Source of the DNA: Panicum virgatum
Lineage: Eukaryota > Streptophyta > Magnoliopsida > Poales > Poaceae
Reading direction: 5' to 3'
NCBI RefSeq assembly: GCF_016808335.1
Contig: NC_053142.1
Span: forward strand, 39,599,674 to 39,663,673
Length of the DNA stretch: 64,000 bases
The first letter of the stretch is position 1. Every line of letters begins with the position of its first letter. The position numbers were made by a program, and so were the translations under genes. This document shows, one piece after another, positions 23,838-34,861 of the stretch. Below the pieces are notes generated by a model, which searched no databases, was not told the origin of the DNA, and saw nothing but the letters and a program-made list of their open reading frames with translations.

Positions 23838-24753
23838 GGCGGCTGTGGAGGGGAACAGGGAAGGAGAGGCTCGAACGGGAAGAAGGTGCGCTTGCTCTCT
23901 CTCTCTCTCTATCTCTTTCTCTTTCGTCTGTTTGCTCGAGCGAGGAACTGCGAAAGGAGGAAGAAGGCAACGGTAAAGGTAAGCCGAACCACCCCGCCCG
24001 TACCACCCTATTTAACCACAGCAGGGAGGCGGATTCACCGCGGCGGTTCCAAATCTACTGCATTCAATGCGGTAGATACCGCTGGCGCTGCCAGCTGTGT
24101 CCCACGATCGCGGAAGCACACGTGCGTGCGAAGTAACTGCATCGGGACGGCTCCCGAAGTGGCACAGACACACTATTGATGGCGTCCCATCACTCTGCGG
24201 CTGCCCGCTCCGTTCCGTCTGCCCGAGAATGCCACCTCAAAAGACGCACCCGCCCTGAACGCATCGGGCCACGACGCGCATTACTCCATGGCTCCACGCG
24301 CTACGCCGAAAACTGTGACGGGATATTCCCCTCCGGGGGGGGTTCCTTACTAACGAAGGAACGGCTATTCCGAGCCCTACTAATCAGGGGTTCGAAGGCG
24401 AGCCCGCAGAGGGTTCGACAGCCGCCCCAGATCAACAGTGTCAGGGGCAACCCGGCCATACTCATACAAAGCCTAGGCCTCGAATGCAGGGTTCGAGATG
24501 CCCTATGTTGTGTTCGAGGCCGGACAGAGGCGGCTAGTACGAGGGATCCCGTCGAGGGAGAGCATCGAGCCCTCGGACCCAATCGAACGGGTCCGAGCCA
24601 TGCCTAGCGAACTACTGCGAGTGCTTTATGGAACGTGTCTCCGGACCACTAGCCGACCCTCACCGAATGGGGCACGGACGTTCACTCGAACTACCCGCAA
24701 ACAGCTCACCGAAGCATCCATGACTCGCTGCCCGGGCAAGGGTAGCATGGCTT
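23838..24753. other. Upstream region of the antisense gene; no further gene seen
   Basis: Internal non-coding part of the Tat element. CT-rich run (ctctctctctctatctctttctctttc) at 23896-23926, which on the minus strand would be a GA-rich leader upstream of the antisense start. The target site gcttc of the solo LTR is at 24754-24758. Confidence 0.5.
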
Positions 24754-24758
24754 GCTTC

Positions 24759-25794
24759 TGTTGAAAATATGCCCTAGAGGCAATCATATTTCCTTGTATT
24801 CATGGTTAATAAAGTGTACCTTGAATATTCATGGATGACAACTTGTATTGATTAATGCTTATGTGAAGTATTTGTGAAACTCTATACTTGTATGAATATT
24901 CTAAAATGTTCCTAGTCGGAGTTCATGTGAGGACACACATGAATATTAGACTAGCATATGTATTAGTTGATTGACTACGTTTCACAAGTCATGGACATGG
25001 GAATGTCAAACTAATAATGTGGGCTCATGTGAGACATGAGACTGAATTGACCCAACACGAGATGATGACTTCTCATTACACAATATGTACGCTGTGTCCT
25101 AAGACCTGAGATCATCGTATGTACTCAAGATGTGAACCGACTTACTTAGGAGCCGTCAAACGCTGCACCGTAATAGGGTAGTCATAAAGGTGGCTTTCGG
25201 GTCTATAAAGAAGCATGCTGTGAGACATAGTCGGTCAAGATGGGATTTGCCCCTCTCTACAAGAGAGAGATATCTCTGGGCCCCTCGAGTGATTCGGATC
25301 AGGAAATGCGTGGCCATGCTGGGGTTAAGAGTTTACCAATTATTCCGAATCACAGGATCGAGAAAGAGTGGTCGGCTTTAAACTAGACCAAATATCGTGA
25401 GGCAAAGGGAACAGCATGTATATGATATTGTGGCGGCTCGTCTGATATGATCTTTGTGTGCGTATAGGAGTTGACATGTCTTGCTAGAGGCGCGCTACAG
25501 TGCTGCCCCTCCTTCGCGCCCAAGCCCTAGGTCGCCTTCGCAGACCTAGCAGTCCGGATCGCGACGCTTCTTCCCATACGTGTGGATACCATGGAGGTGC
25601 CGCATCTGCTGTACAAGGACGAGCCGCACGTGAGGAGGTTCTCGCAACTGCACTGCCGGCTTCCATCTGCACTACACCGACGCGCTACAGAAGTTCCGCA
25701 ACCGCACGTCTAGTGGTTATCCCATGATCTATAACTGTAGTAATCCTGGTTTATGCGGTAGAAATTTTTTATTTTGCTACCCCATATTCCTACA
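24759..25794 (+). mobile_element. Ty1/copia solo LTR nested in the Tat element
   Basis: 1,036 bp starting tgttgaaaatatgccctaga and ending ttgctaccccatattcctaca, both ends like grass Angela/BARE-type copia LTRs. It is flanked by the perfect TSD gcttc (24754-24758 and 25795-25799). No internal region is present, so this is a solo LTR left by recombination between the LTRs of a complete element. Confidence 0.93.
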
Positions 25795-25799
25795 GCTTC

Positions 25800-27432
25800 A
25801 CCCCTCCTCCTTGCGGAAAGGCAGACCGAGGGTTGTAACAATTAGACGAGAGTTCCCCTGATCGCCCTCGCACGGGCTGGGGCTCGGGGGCTCCTCGCAC
25901 GCCCCGGCAGAAGCCGCACCCTCAAAAAAGCCGGCTACCACCCGGCGGTGAAGTCCTTCGTGTCAAATATGCCCCTTGCACGCTCAGTAAGCTGTTCGAA
26001 TTGGTTCATAAGGGACGAAGGTCGCCCTACCAGCCGAAAGGAATGCCGATGGCGGCTGAAACGAATGCTGAGTGGCCCTAATACCTAATTAACCACATAA
26101 ACACGATGCTCACAGCCCTTGAACGAGTGTCTCCACTCCTCCAAGGCCTCAGGGGCTACACCCTCGGGTGCGCTGACGCGCCCCCATGGAAAGAACTTCA
26201 CAAGTTCGAGGGACAAAATTCCTGGTAAATAAGCAGAGAAGCGAACCACACCAAAGAAGTGAAGACTTCATTGCTTTTTGCGAATCAAAATTACAAAGGG
26301 TTACCGGCTCGAAGCCGTCGAAATATACAAACACGTTGCCACCTACGTGGTAATCTTTTCTGTCTTGGGAAGGAATGGCCGTCAATAAAGGACACCAAGT
26401 CCTTGGCCGACATTTTGGCCAGGCTACGAGGAAAGCACGAGAAGCAATTTCCAGACCGTGCAGGTCCGAAGGGATGCCCTTCTCGCAAGTTTTCTTCTAG
26501 CCTCTCCTCCTCCGAAGACCTTGCGCGGGGTCAAGCTGGCGGACAGCACCCTCGATGCCGTCTCCCTGAGAGGGACCTTACCGCCGACAGGGACAGTGCA
26601 AAGAATGGCGATGAAGCCTGGCGCCGACGACATGATCAGGCATCTCAACGCCCTTCAGGCTGAGGGACATCGCGGAAGCAGGACCTCGCAGGCCCTATGT
26701 TCTTCTGCTGATTCCACTGAAGCTGAGGGATGGTGAGGACGCTTTCTCCAGCTACCACCCGCCGCTCGCAAGCATTCATCTAGCATCAGGACCTAAGGAG
26801 ACCAGACCACCCAGTCCGAGGGTCGGCCATGGGAGATGGAAAGAAGCATTACAAGACTTAGGGAAGGCTAGAAGCAAGAGCGGGGAAAACTAGAGAAGGA
26901 AGGGAGTCCCAGGACCCCTATTTATAGTTGTATCGGGCACCAAGCCTTAGCCTGTTGCGAGGGCAAGGTTTGGGTCGCCCGTGACAGCGCGACACCCCGC
27001 GTACGAAAGATGCCCTCGGTTACCGTACCAAGACATGACCGGACAAGGTAAAGCCGAGCCCCTGGGCGCCGAGCAGCGCAGCATCGACGCTGGCCGGCTG
27101 CCCTCGAACGGCGCGTCGCGAGGCGACAGGGCGAGGCAGAGCTGAAACCCTGCGCGCAGACAGCATGGCATCAGCACTGGCCGCAAAGCAGCGAGCGCCA
27201 TCATGGCTCTGGCCCGCTTAGCGAGCTGACGAGTCCCGCCACCGAAAGAAAAACCAGAAGGGGCGCGTGCCTCAGAGTGCTTTTTCTGCAGGCGCACTAC
27301 CTCGACGCGTGAGTCGTCACGTCACGTAGGCGAGCGCCCAGACGCGCCCAGAGGAAGCGTTGTGCCGATCGATCACATCAAGAAGTAAAATCGCCAAAAT
27401 CACCCTCTGGCCGAGTCTCTGACTCGACCAAA
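25800..27432. other. Non-coding spacer of the Tat element; no gene seen
   Basis: Internal sequence between the nested solo LTR and the polypurine tract. Several short open frames on both strands have no recognisable domain. Confidence 0.55.
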
Positions 27433-27446
27433 GACTCGGGGGCTAC
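27433..27446 (+). other. Polypurine tract of the Tat element
   Basis: gactcgggggctac immediately before the 3' LTR, the usual position and form in grass gypsy elements of this group. Confidence 0.7.
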
Positions 27447-28715
27447 TGTCGGGTACCATAAACATGGGGCACCCTAACCTGGGGCTAAAACACTCACAAC
27501 GCGCGCAAAACAAGATTGGCCACCTGGGCCGAATCCTTCCATGAAGCAGCGCCAACGTCCAAACTTGTTGCCCAATACCTCTTCGGACGCGGGAAGCCCA
27601 AGTGCACACCCGGCCCATGGCCCAGCACCACGGTACAGTCCCGCCGAGGCCTCGCCAGCCGAGGAACAATCCCCGTCTCGCTCGAGGGCTCCCCGCCGAG
27701 GCGCCTCGAAGCGCAGGCAATCTCCGTCTCGCGCGAGTCTCCTTCAGCCGGGCCCCCTGCAGGGCCTCGGCACTGGGGAAACTCCGCCTCGCTCGAGGCT
27801 ACCCTCGGCGGATTGGGGTGGCGGTCCAACCACCCGACGGGACGGGCACATTAACTCGCCAACTACTCCACAGCATGGGGCGGGGTCAGACGGCGTCAGC
27901 TGGCGTCGACCGCCATGCCGCACAGCGGATGTGACCGGCGTCCCGTCAGACTGCGCCCGCCACTGTGACGCTATTCTCGGCGCGGGGCAGATCTGCGGCG
28001 CCCTGTGTGGACTTGTCTGACACCACTTCGCCGCTGTGCTACCTACCCCTTGTACTTTTTCTCCCCTACAGGACCCTCGATGGGCATGGGCGACGACCCT
28101 CGGACACAGTATGGCCCTTGACCAGGGCAAGACCGGAGTCTTCCGCACCCTCGACGCCCTACCTCATCCGACATAAGGCTCTGCGCACCTCTACAGCCAC
28201 CGCCACGACCATCGACTGACGCCACAAGATGCGGACACGCCCTGAGCACAGTCAAAGGACTCGCAAGGACGACGACCACGCCTGACGTCGTGCTCCGCAG
28301 CGTTCGGCGATAGGAACGAGCGTTGTTCTCCCCCGGATCTGGAGGGAGAAAGGTAGCCCCGTAGACGTCCAACACGTGTAACTCTCCCCTCCTTGGTCTA
28401 TAAAAGGAGGAGGAGGACCCCTCAGCACGGGGGGACAAAAAAAAAACGAACACACTCTTCAACACGCGCATTCTCACCATACACCTAGGGACTTGGGAGC
28501 TTCACTCCCTCTCTCGCTCAAGCTTGTACCCCCTACTACAAGCACTCTGGTGCAAGTAATACAGTGCATCCTCCTCTGCTGGACGTACGGCCCCCTCGGC
28601 CAGAACCAGGATAAACCCGGTGTCGCTGTGTTTCTCCTTGCATCAACCATCTAGAGACTAGGGCACGCAGCATTTTTACTAGTTCGTGCTGGGCCGTGAG
28701 GTCGGGACACAGACA
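27447..28715 (+). repeat. 3' LTR of the Tat element
   Basis: 1,269 bp, starting tgtcgggtaccata and ending gtcgggacacagaca, followed by TSD acatg (28716-28720). A few percent diverged from the 5' LTR. Confidence 0.93.
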
Positions 28716-28720
28716 ACATG

Positions 28721-28973
28721 CACACTCACACCTATAAACGCACGCACATAAACCCTACCCTATAAGCATCTTAGAAGACTGAACCGACAAATTCTCGAGA
28801 TTGACGAAGTTACCACTGCTGTCGAACGGAACGCCACCTACCACAGAAAGCACAACATCGCTAAATTCTACAATATTTGCTCCCACAAGGAGTCGAATCT
28901 TGAGGACCTACGGTGCTACTTAGGCTCTTACAACCACTAGGTTACAACCCCTTTCGCGATCGCTGTTATTAAG
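28721..28973 (-). mobile_element. SINE, 5' and middle piece (split by the Tat element)
   Basis: Read on the minus strand, this begins near ggggttgtaacctagtggtt (A-box-like), continues with a B box gattcgactcc (28889-28899 reversed) and ends gtgagtgtgcatgt at the retrotransposon junction; its tail is at 12285-12333. The second TSD copy ctgttattaag is at 28963-28973. The reassembled SINE is about 290 bp. Confidence 0.8.
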
Positions 28974-29010
28974 TTAACCATGTGTTTATTAGAGCGAAAA
29001 AGGTGGTAAC

Positions 29011-29168
29011 TAGGGGTGGTAAAGGGCCTAAAATTTTGAACTAGAAAATCTAAGGGCCGGGCCCTAAAAGGACCGGACTCTAATTTTATACAATTTTAAA
29101 CTAAATAATTTAAGGGTCTTGTTGGGCTGTGAAGAGGCCACTAGGGTCATGACCCATTACCACCCCTA
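29011..29168. mobile_element. hAT-type MITE
   Basis: 158 bp with terminal inverted repeats taggggtggtaa / ttaccacccta-type (right end ttaccacccct-a), flanked by an exact 8-bp TSD gtggtaac (29003-29010 and 29169-29176). Eight-base TSDs are the hAT hallmark. A diverged relative is at 53021-53254. Confidence 0.88.
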
Positions 29169-29176
29169 GTGGTAAC

Positions 29177-29840
29177 TGATGATAAACCCATTTCATTCCG
29201 CGACAAATCAAACAAAAATACGAGTGAGAAGATAATGAGAGTCACTGTATTCCTCAAAAGTCAAAAGCTCAACCCACCAAACACAAGCATATAGTTCTCC
29301 CGCCCCAAATTAGACCACGAATAAAAACCTGTAGAAACGTGGAATTCAAACTCTCGTCTCCTTAAAAGTACTTAACTACTTGAGTAATCCACTTTGTTGT
29401 GGAAAGTTATGAGAATTTGTTTCTTTAATAGCAAGTCACCTGAAAGCTGCGAGTTTGAATGCTCTACCTAGTATGCCTAAAAGCTGAAAGCTGGAAGCAC
29501 CGAAAAGCAGTCGCCACTGATCAAATGCGAGTTTGTGTTCTGATGCTGTTTTCCTTCGTCTTCGTGGGACATCAGTGAAACTTCGCTTCCACGTGGAAGA
29601 AACTCCCATGAGGGCACGTTCTGAAATCCGAGTGCGACACCAACCGCTTCCCATGACGAAACAAAACACTTGAGGTTGAGGGGGACACCCACATCCGAGG
29701 CGACTCTCTTTCGTGGCCGTCGCCGGCATCCTGCGGGCATCCAAAGTCCAAACACGCCGGTCGCCGTCCGTACATGCAGCAGTGAGGTGAGTCGTCTTAT
29801 TGGTTGTCTCTGGAGCCAAACGGTCATGTCAGTTAACTAA
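29177..29840. other. Spacer; no gene seen
   Basis: Overlapping open frames of about 120 codons on the minus strand at 29436-29827 have no recognisable domain and are not called. Confidence 0.45.
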
Positions 29841-30101
29841 CACTATTAGAAAAACAGGCAATAGGCACCCGTTGGAAATGGTATTAGGCATCAGATTTCC
29901 AACCAGTATTCTGAAATCGAGACCAAAGACGTGGCACTAGAACATCGGGTATTTCAACCGTTGCCTTAAGCGGCATTCGGTACCAGTTGGAAACCATAGA
30001 GTACCGGCTGTTATTGCCGCAGCCGGTGCTGATGCCTCACATACCGATTGCAATAACAATAGTTACTTTTGGCCTGAATCTTTGACCGGTTTCCAGTAGC
30101 G
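29841..30101. mobile_element. CACTA-like miniature element
   Basis: Left end cactattagaaaa and right end tttccagtagcg are imperfect inverted copies of a CACTA-type terminus. No matching 3-bp TSD is seen (taa versus ggg), so the right boundary is uncertain. Confidence 0.5.
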
Positions 30102-30659
30102 GGGCGGGGCGGGGCGATGGCACTTCCATCACTATCGCGGACCTTGCCGTGCGCCTGCGCCGCGTGCTGCAGTAACCCGATGGCTACGGCGACAGTTTCA
30201 CCAGTATTGCGTTGCTGCAGCGTCCGGACTCCATACAGCGAGGATCGAGGAGATTTTTGATAGGCAACTGGTCTATTTTTGGTGAAATCGGTAGACTGAG
30301 CTCAATTGAAGAACCTTTCAAAACCTGGCCGTTGAGAGGGTTCTCTTATCCCTTGCGTGGGTGCCATTGTTTTTGGTTATACCTTGTTGCTGTGGTAGCT
30401 GTCACCCTTACGATACAGATGTACAGACTACAGAGTATATCTATACCGTGTGCATTAGTACTGCGAATCAAACGGATCAGTACCTTCCCTCAAACGAGAC
30501 TGTCTCAGCTTTGGATCCTACATGGGCCATGGTTATCAGTTATCATCACTCCATGCTCCCAGTACGTAATTGCAGCAATGGAGCACCCCATATGTTTTTC
30601 ATTAATAGTCAAAACAAGTTCAGAATGCCTAGAAATATGTATTGCAAAACTGTACATGT
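30102..30659 (+). other. Unassigned sequence with an open frame cut by copia element B
   Basis: An open frame starting at 30361 (MPLFLVIPCCCGSCHPYDTD ...) stays open to 30659 and then reads into the LTR of copia B, so any original frame would have ended elsewhere. The visible part has several cysteines and N-glycosylation sequons (NQT, NET, NCS) but I recognise no family. It may be a gene fragment or chance. Confidence 0.3.
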
Positions 30660-30967
30660 TGTTAGTCGCCGGACGGCGGCGAGCGCCGGCGAGCAGAGCA
30701 CACGAACAAACTCAACGCGAACACGGTGGGTTTTTGGTGCTGCCAAGGGCGCAACGTTTTCTGGGATTGTATTGCTATTTATTGGATTACAAGGCAGTGA
30801 GATGCAAGCCACGACGCCCACGGTTGCGCTGAGTGCGCACGTCCATCCCCATGCGCCGCAACGGCTGGCCATGGCTTGCATGCTCGAGTTCATGCCGAGC
30901 AATTCTCGTCCATGACTTCCTACACACACGGAAACCACAAGCCGGTCCTCGTGTGCATGCATGTGCA
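30660..30967 (-). repeat. 3' LTR of copia B
   Basis: 308 bp, plus-strand ends tgttagtcgcc and catgcatgtgca. Nearly identical to 43210-43539, but lacks a 22-bp piece (around atgatgggcggcgagcaaga) present there. Confidence 0.88.
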
Positions 30968-30991
30968 TCTAGTGTATATGGTGTACATCTA

Positions 30992-32612
30992 TGAGGGACC
31001 GAAACTGGCGACCAGAGGGGGGGTGAATGGGAGCCGATCAAAATTTCTCTCGAAATCGAATCGTCGGCCTATATCCCAAAATCACCACAACCCCTCGAAC
31101 CTAGGAAATGAGAGAATAGCTATGAACTACCTATCTCTGAGAAACAACGCCCTAGGAAACTACGCGGAAGCAAATCAAGTCAAAACGCAGAACTGGATTG
31201 CAGAGACCGGTCAGACCGGTTGCACAGACCGGTCAGATCGGTCGGGCTGGGACTTCAAATTCCAGACCGGTTACTCAGACCGGTCAGACCGGTCGCTCCC
31301 AGACAGCCCGCCAACAAAGCTCCAAATGTCAAATTTCGAGTAAACGAAGTCCAAATTCGATAAAACTTGGAGGATAGCTTCGCATCTACCCCATGAACAT
31401 ATCCCCAAGAGATCTTTTCCAAAAAATTAACAGATCGTGAGAAATCGAGGGAAGATCAAAGAGGATTGGAGTTTTCTCAAAAACTCAAAATCTCCAATTC
31501 GTGAGAACTCGCGATTCTAGGGGTTTTGGCACTAGGCTAGATAGATCAGAATCGTCACAATGAGTTCGGCAAAACACGAATTCACGGGCTTGATTCCTCT
31601 AAACACGAAACATCCCAAAAGAGGAGAAATCAAATCCAAAACGCAAAAGAGAAGGGGGAGGATGAGAACTCAGCACACAAAGGTGAATCTCAACAAGATT
31701 TCATTCATAAATTTCGGAGGAATTCACCTATACAAAGCTAGAGTCATCCGCCCATCATCCACCATCTAGATTTGAGAGATTAGCTATACCTAACCCTCTT
31801 TTGCGTTGGAGTTCTTGGCCCTAACCTGGAGCAGGGGCAGGGAGAAGGAAAAACGAAGAGAAAACTAAAGACTCAAGAGACTCAACCAGCCACGGGCTGG
31901 TGGGGGGGTTTTATACCCAGCTGCTGCGGCCAGACCGGTCCAGGGGACCGGTCAGACCGGTCGGGTCTGCAGCAGCCCGCTGTACAGACTCGATCGACGG
32001 CGGAGCTTCTTTCTTCGACTCGAAGTCTTTGCTGCGATGCCGCCATGTCGACGAAGTACCGGTCCGCGGTTTTGAAGGGTCCGCGAAACCCAGGTAGGTG
32101 GCCGGTTTTGAGAAAACCGCCAAAACTTCACGCGCGGGAAGATTCCCGCCTCCACGCCGTGGCCCTAGATGCCGTTCCCACCTCGGCCTTCTGACGGCCG
32201 TAGACGCCGCCCGACGCCCGTCACCTCCTCGCCTACAGCGAGGCCCTAGAAGCCGTCGACGCCCGTCGCCTCCGTCAGTCCCGAGACCGACGCCCGTGCC
32301 TCCACGACTTGGCGTCTTCAACCACCGTCCGCCTGCTTGGTTTTGTGGCGCAAACCAAGAAACCCGCCTTCCATCGCCGCTTGCGCCCTCGATCCAGGAG
32401 TGGACACCACAGCTGCCGCCCGGTCCGAGCTCCGGTCCCGGCTGCCCTTCACCGCCGTTCACCGCACGGTCCATCGGCCACAGCACCTCCACGGCAGCTC
32501 CCCATCGACACTCGACGCCCGTGTACCTGCAATCCAAAGACCAAGCGCACGATCACACCACACGGTTGACAATTCACTCATCACAAGCAGAATAGAGTAC
32601 TCTCGTTCCTCA
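30992..32612 (-). repeat. 3' LTR of copia A
   Basis: 1,621 bp, plus-strand ends tgagggaccgaaactggcg and gtactctcgttcctca. Rich in agaccggt / accggtc motifs near 31205-31300 and 31930-31970. Longer than its partner, mainly from an extra block of these motifs. Confidence 0.9.
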
Positions 32613-32625
32613 ATCTCCCCCTTGA
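32613..32625 (-). other. Polypurine tract of copia A
   Basis: Reads tcaagggggagat on the minus strand, adjacent to the 3' LTR. Confidence 0.8.
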
Positions 32626-34861
32626 TGAGTGCATTGTCAACACACCACCTGAAACCTGAGAAGTGATAAAATAGAAGCAAGAAAGTGAAGAACTCAAGCA
32701 AGTGACACAAAGCTCAGAAAAGCAGAAACAATCACTTACTTAAGCAGAGATCGATCCCCTAAGACAAGGGCAACGGCTCGACGCAATCGATCAAAAGCCA
32801 AAACATGACTCCTCAAAGACAGAGGTAACGCTCGACGCAGTCATGCAAGAAGCAGAGGGAAAACGAGGAACCAGAAGCCAAAACCAAAGTAGAAACTCCC
32901 CCAGCAAAGTTTTTCCCTCTCACAAATGCAACTCTCCCAAAATGATGCACTCTCAAAGCCCTGTGCACAATAAGTTTTTCAAAAATCAAACAAGTCTCCC
33001 CCTTGTTCGATCACTTCTCCCAAAATTCTCCCCCTTGTTGGCACATGCACACATCAAGTCTAAAAAGACCTAAAGCTCCCTCTGAACAGATGCTATGCAA
33101 TGAATGCAATGCAAGAGGTGTAAGTGAAAGCATTCAGGGATACAATGATATGAGCAACATCTAGTCACAAGCACGTGTACATCCATAAACAAGACCTGCA
33201 TCTAGCTCAACAGGGTATATCAAATCAGTCTAGAGCTAGGCAAGTTCAATTTAGGAGAAATAAAAGCTTCACCCAAGATCTAGTACTAACAAGTAGGGAA
33301 TGGAAAGCAGTGCTAATCATACATATACAGGTGAGCCAAAAACATTCATTTTTCGATCAAATTTATATCAAGCAATTCTTAATGCCAGGGGTTGAAAGTT
33401 TGTCATGCTTTACTTAGCAACGAGGTCAAGCCTATGCCAAAAGATAATCAGAAGCTTAAGGCACTCGTTTCAGTCATGCACAGCCTTGCCCGGGTTCTCA
33501 CAAGTGCAAAGTGAGCCGTCCCGAAAGCTCGATCAGTGCGACAAGCAATCCCACCTGGATCTTTCCAATTCATTTCAAGAACAGTTCAAGCAATTTTATC
33601 AAATTTAGATAATTTCAAGTATGAATTGCTGAACGAAAGGCTATACTAGCATGAATAAGATAGTAAAGCATATCAATACGCCCTAACATGCTAGTAGCCA
33701 AAACAGGGTGATCATATTTTCAGATTTTCAAATCAAAATAGCTTAACTCAGATGATGTCATATACACAGTGGAGCAAGCTATACATGATCAAATTTATCA
33801 ACTCACACTAGCAGGCACTAGAAGATCATAGCAATGTATACAAGAATGCTGGTGCAAGTGAGACAATGCAAAATACAAACATGTACAATGCATATGCACA
33901 ATGCAACTACCAAACCAAAACTAAGAGAAAGACAAAGACAAGCCAAAAACTAAGCAAATGAAGCACTCAGCAAATACATAGGCTCAAAGACACACATGAC
34001 TAGACCAAAATGGATCCAACTGAGTACCATGAAAAGGTAACAATCAGAAAACCACAAGTCTATCCTGGGAAGAAATCATACAAGTCAAACACTTACATAC
34101 CTCGATGAAGATCACGCTGGACCTAGAGCATAGCAAGCTCGAGGTCACCTCCCCAGCGTCCTCAGTGGGTCCACCTCCTGTTCGACCAAATCTGTAGTCG
34201 AAGTAGGAAGGGGATGGAGCCTGCAGCCGGCGCAGTAACTCCAGACCATCATCAGCACCTGAGGTAGATCTCCCCCTCAACAAGTGATACCTAGCACAAG
34301 AGAAACTAGGACACAAGAAGATAGCAAACACCAAAGATCCAGAGCAAAACTCAAGCAAATGGTTAGGTGTTTGTCAAGCCACATGCAAGGGTATACCAAA
34401 AGACACTCTAGAACATATCAAGACAAAAAGATATCCCTAGAATAATCTAAAGGCACTCAACAACATGAACCAAGGCAGCAAGACTATATGAAGTAGATAC
34501 TTGAGCTAGCAACCAGAACTAAGGAGCAAAAGCTACACAAGCATGAGGGGACTGGACAAAGCACACACCCTGAGCTAGCAAGAGTCATGACAAAATGAAA
34601 ATAAAAAAAACTAGCATACAGAGTGGCTAGTCCACCAAAGCACAAGCACAGACCTAGCAAGCAAAATAAGTAGAGATGTAGAATCTACAACATGTCACAC
34701 GCAGAAAATGTACAAAGAACTCAAAAGACAAACTCAAATGTACATAGGATACAACAACCACCATGGGCTATCCATCAGCTTTGGAGAACCATCAAGTCTT
34801 GATCAAACCTGCATAAGACCAAGATCCATGGAGCACTTGTTCTCCAGGCCTCCAACCTGCA
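32626..34861. other. Non-coding interior of copia A; no pol seen
   Basis: About 2.2 kb between the gag stop and the polypurine tract. No reverse transcriptase, integrase, protease or RNase H motif is visible in any frame. Short open frames, such as 34044-34358 minus, have no recognised domain. Confidence 0.6.

Larger units (their letters stand above)
12334..28715 (+). mobile_element. Ty3/gypsy LTR retrotransposon, Tat type, with nested solo LTR
   Basis: About 16.4 kb between two LTRs, flanked by the 5-bp TSD acatg (12329-12333, 28716-28720). About 15.3 kb is its own; the rest is a nested copia solo LTR. Order: 5' LTR, primer-binding region, gag, protease, reverse transcriptase, RNase H, a second RNase H, integrase, an antisense spliced gene, non-coding spacer, polypurine tract, 3' LTR. 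Established knowledge: the Tat lineage (RIRE2, Retand, Ogre-like) is known for the extra archaeal-type RNase H and for extra antisense frames between pol and the 3' LTR. Every coding part is broken by stops or frameshifts, so this copy is inactive. The first ~270 bp of the LTRs differ at roughly 15-20 positions by eye, so insertion is not very recent. Confidence 0.93.

Noticed and set aside
24759..25794. A protein-coding gene between the Tat antisense gene and 3' LTR
   Set aside because: The segment is a copia solo LTR with perfect TSDs; its short frames have no domain.
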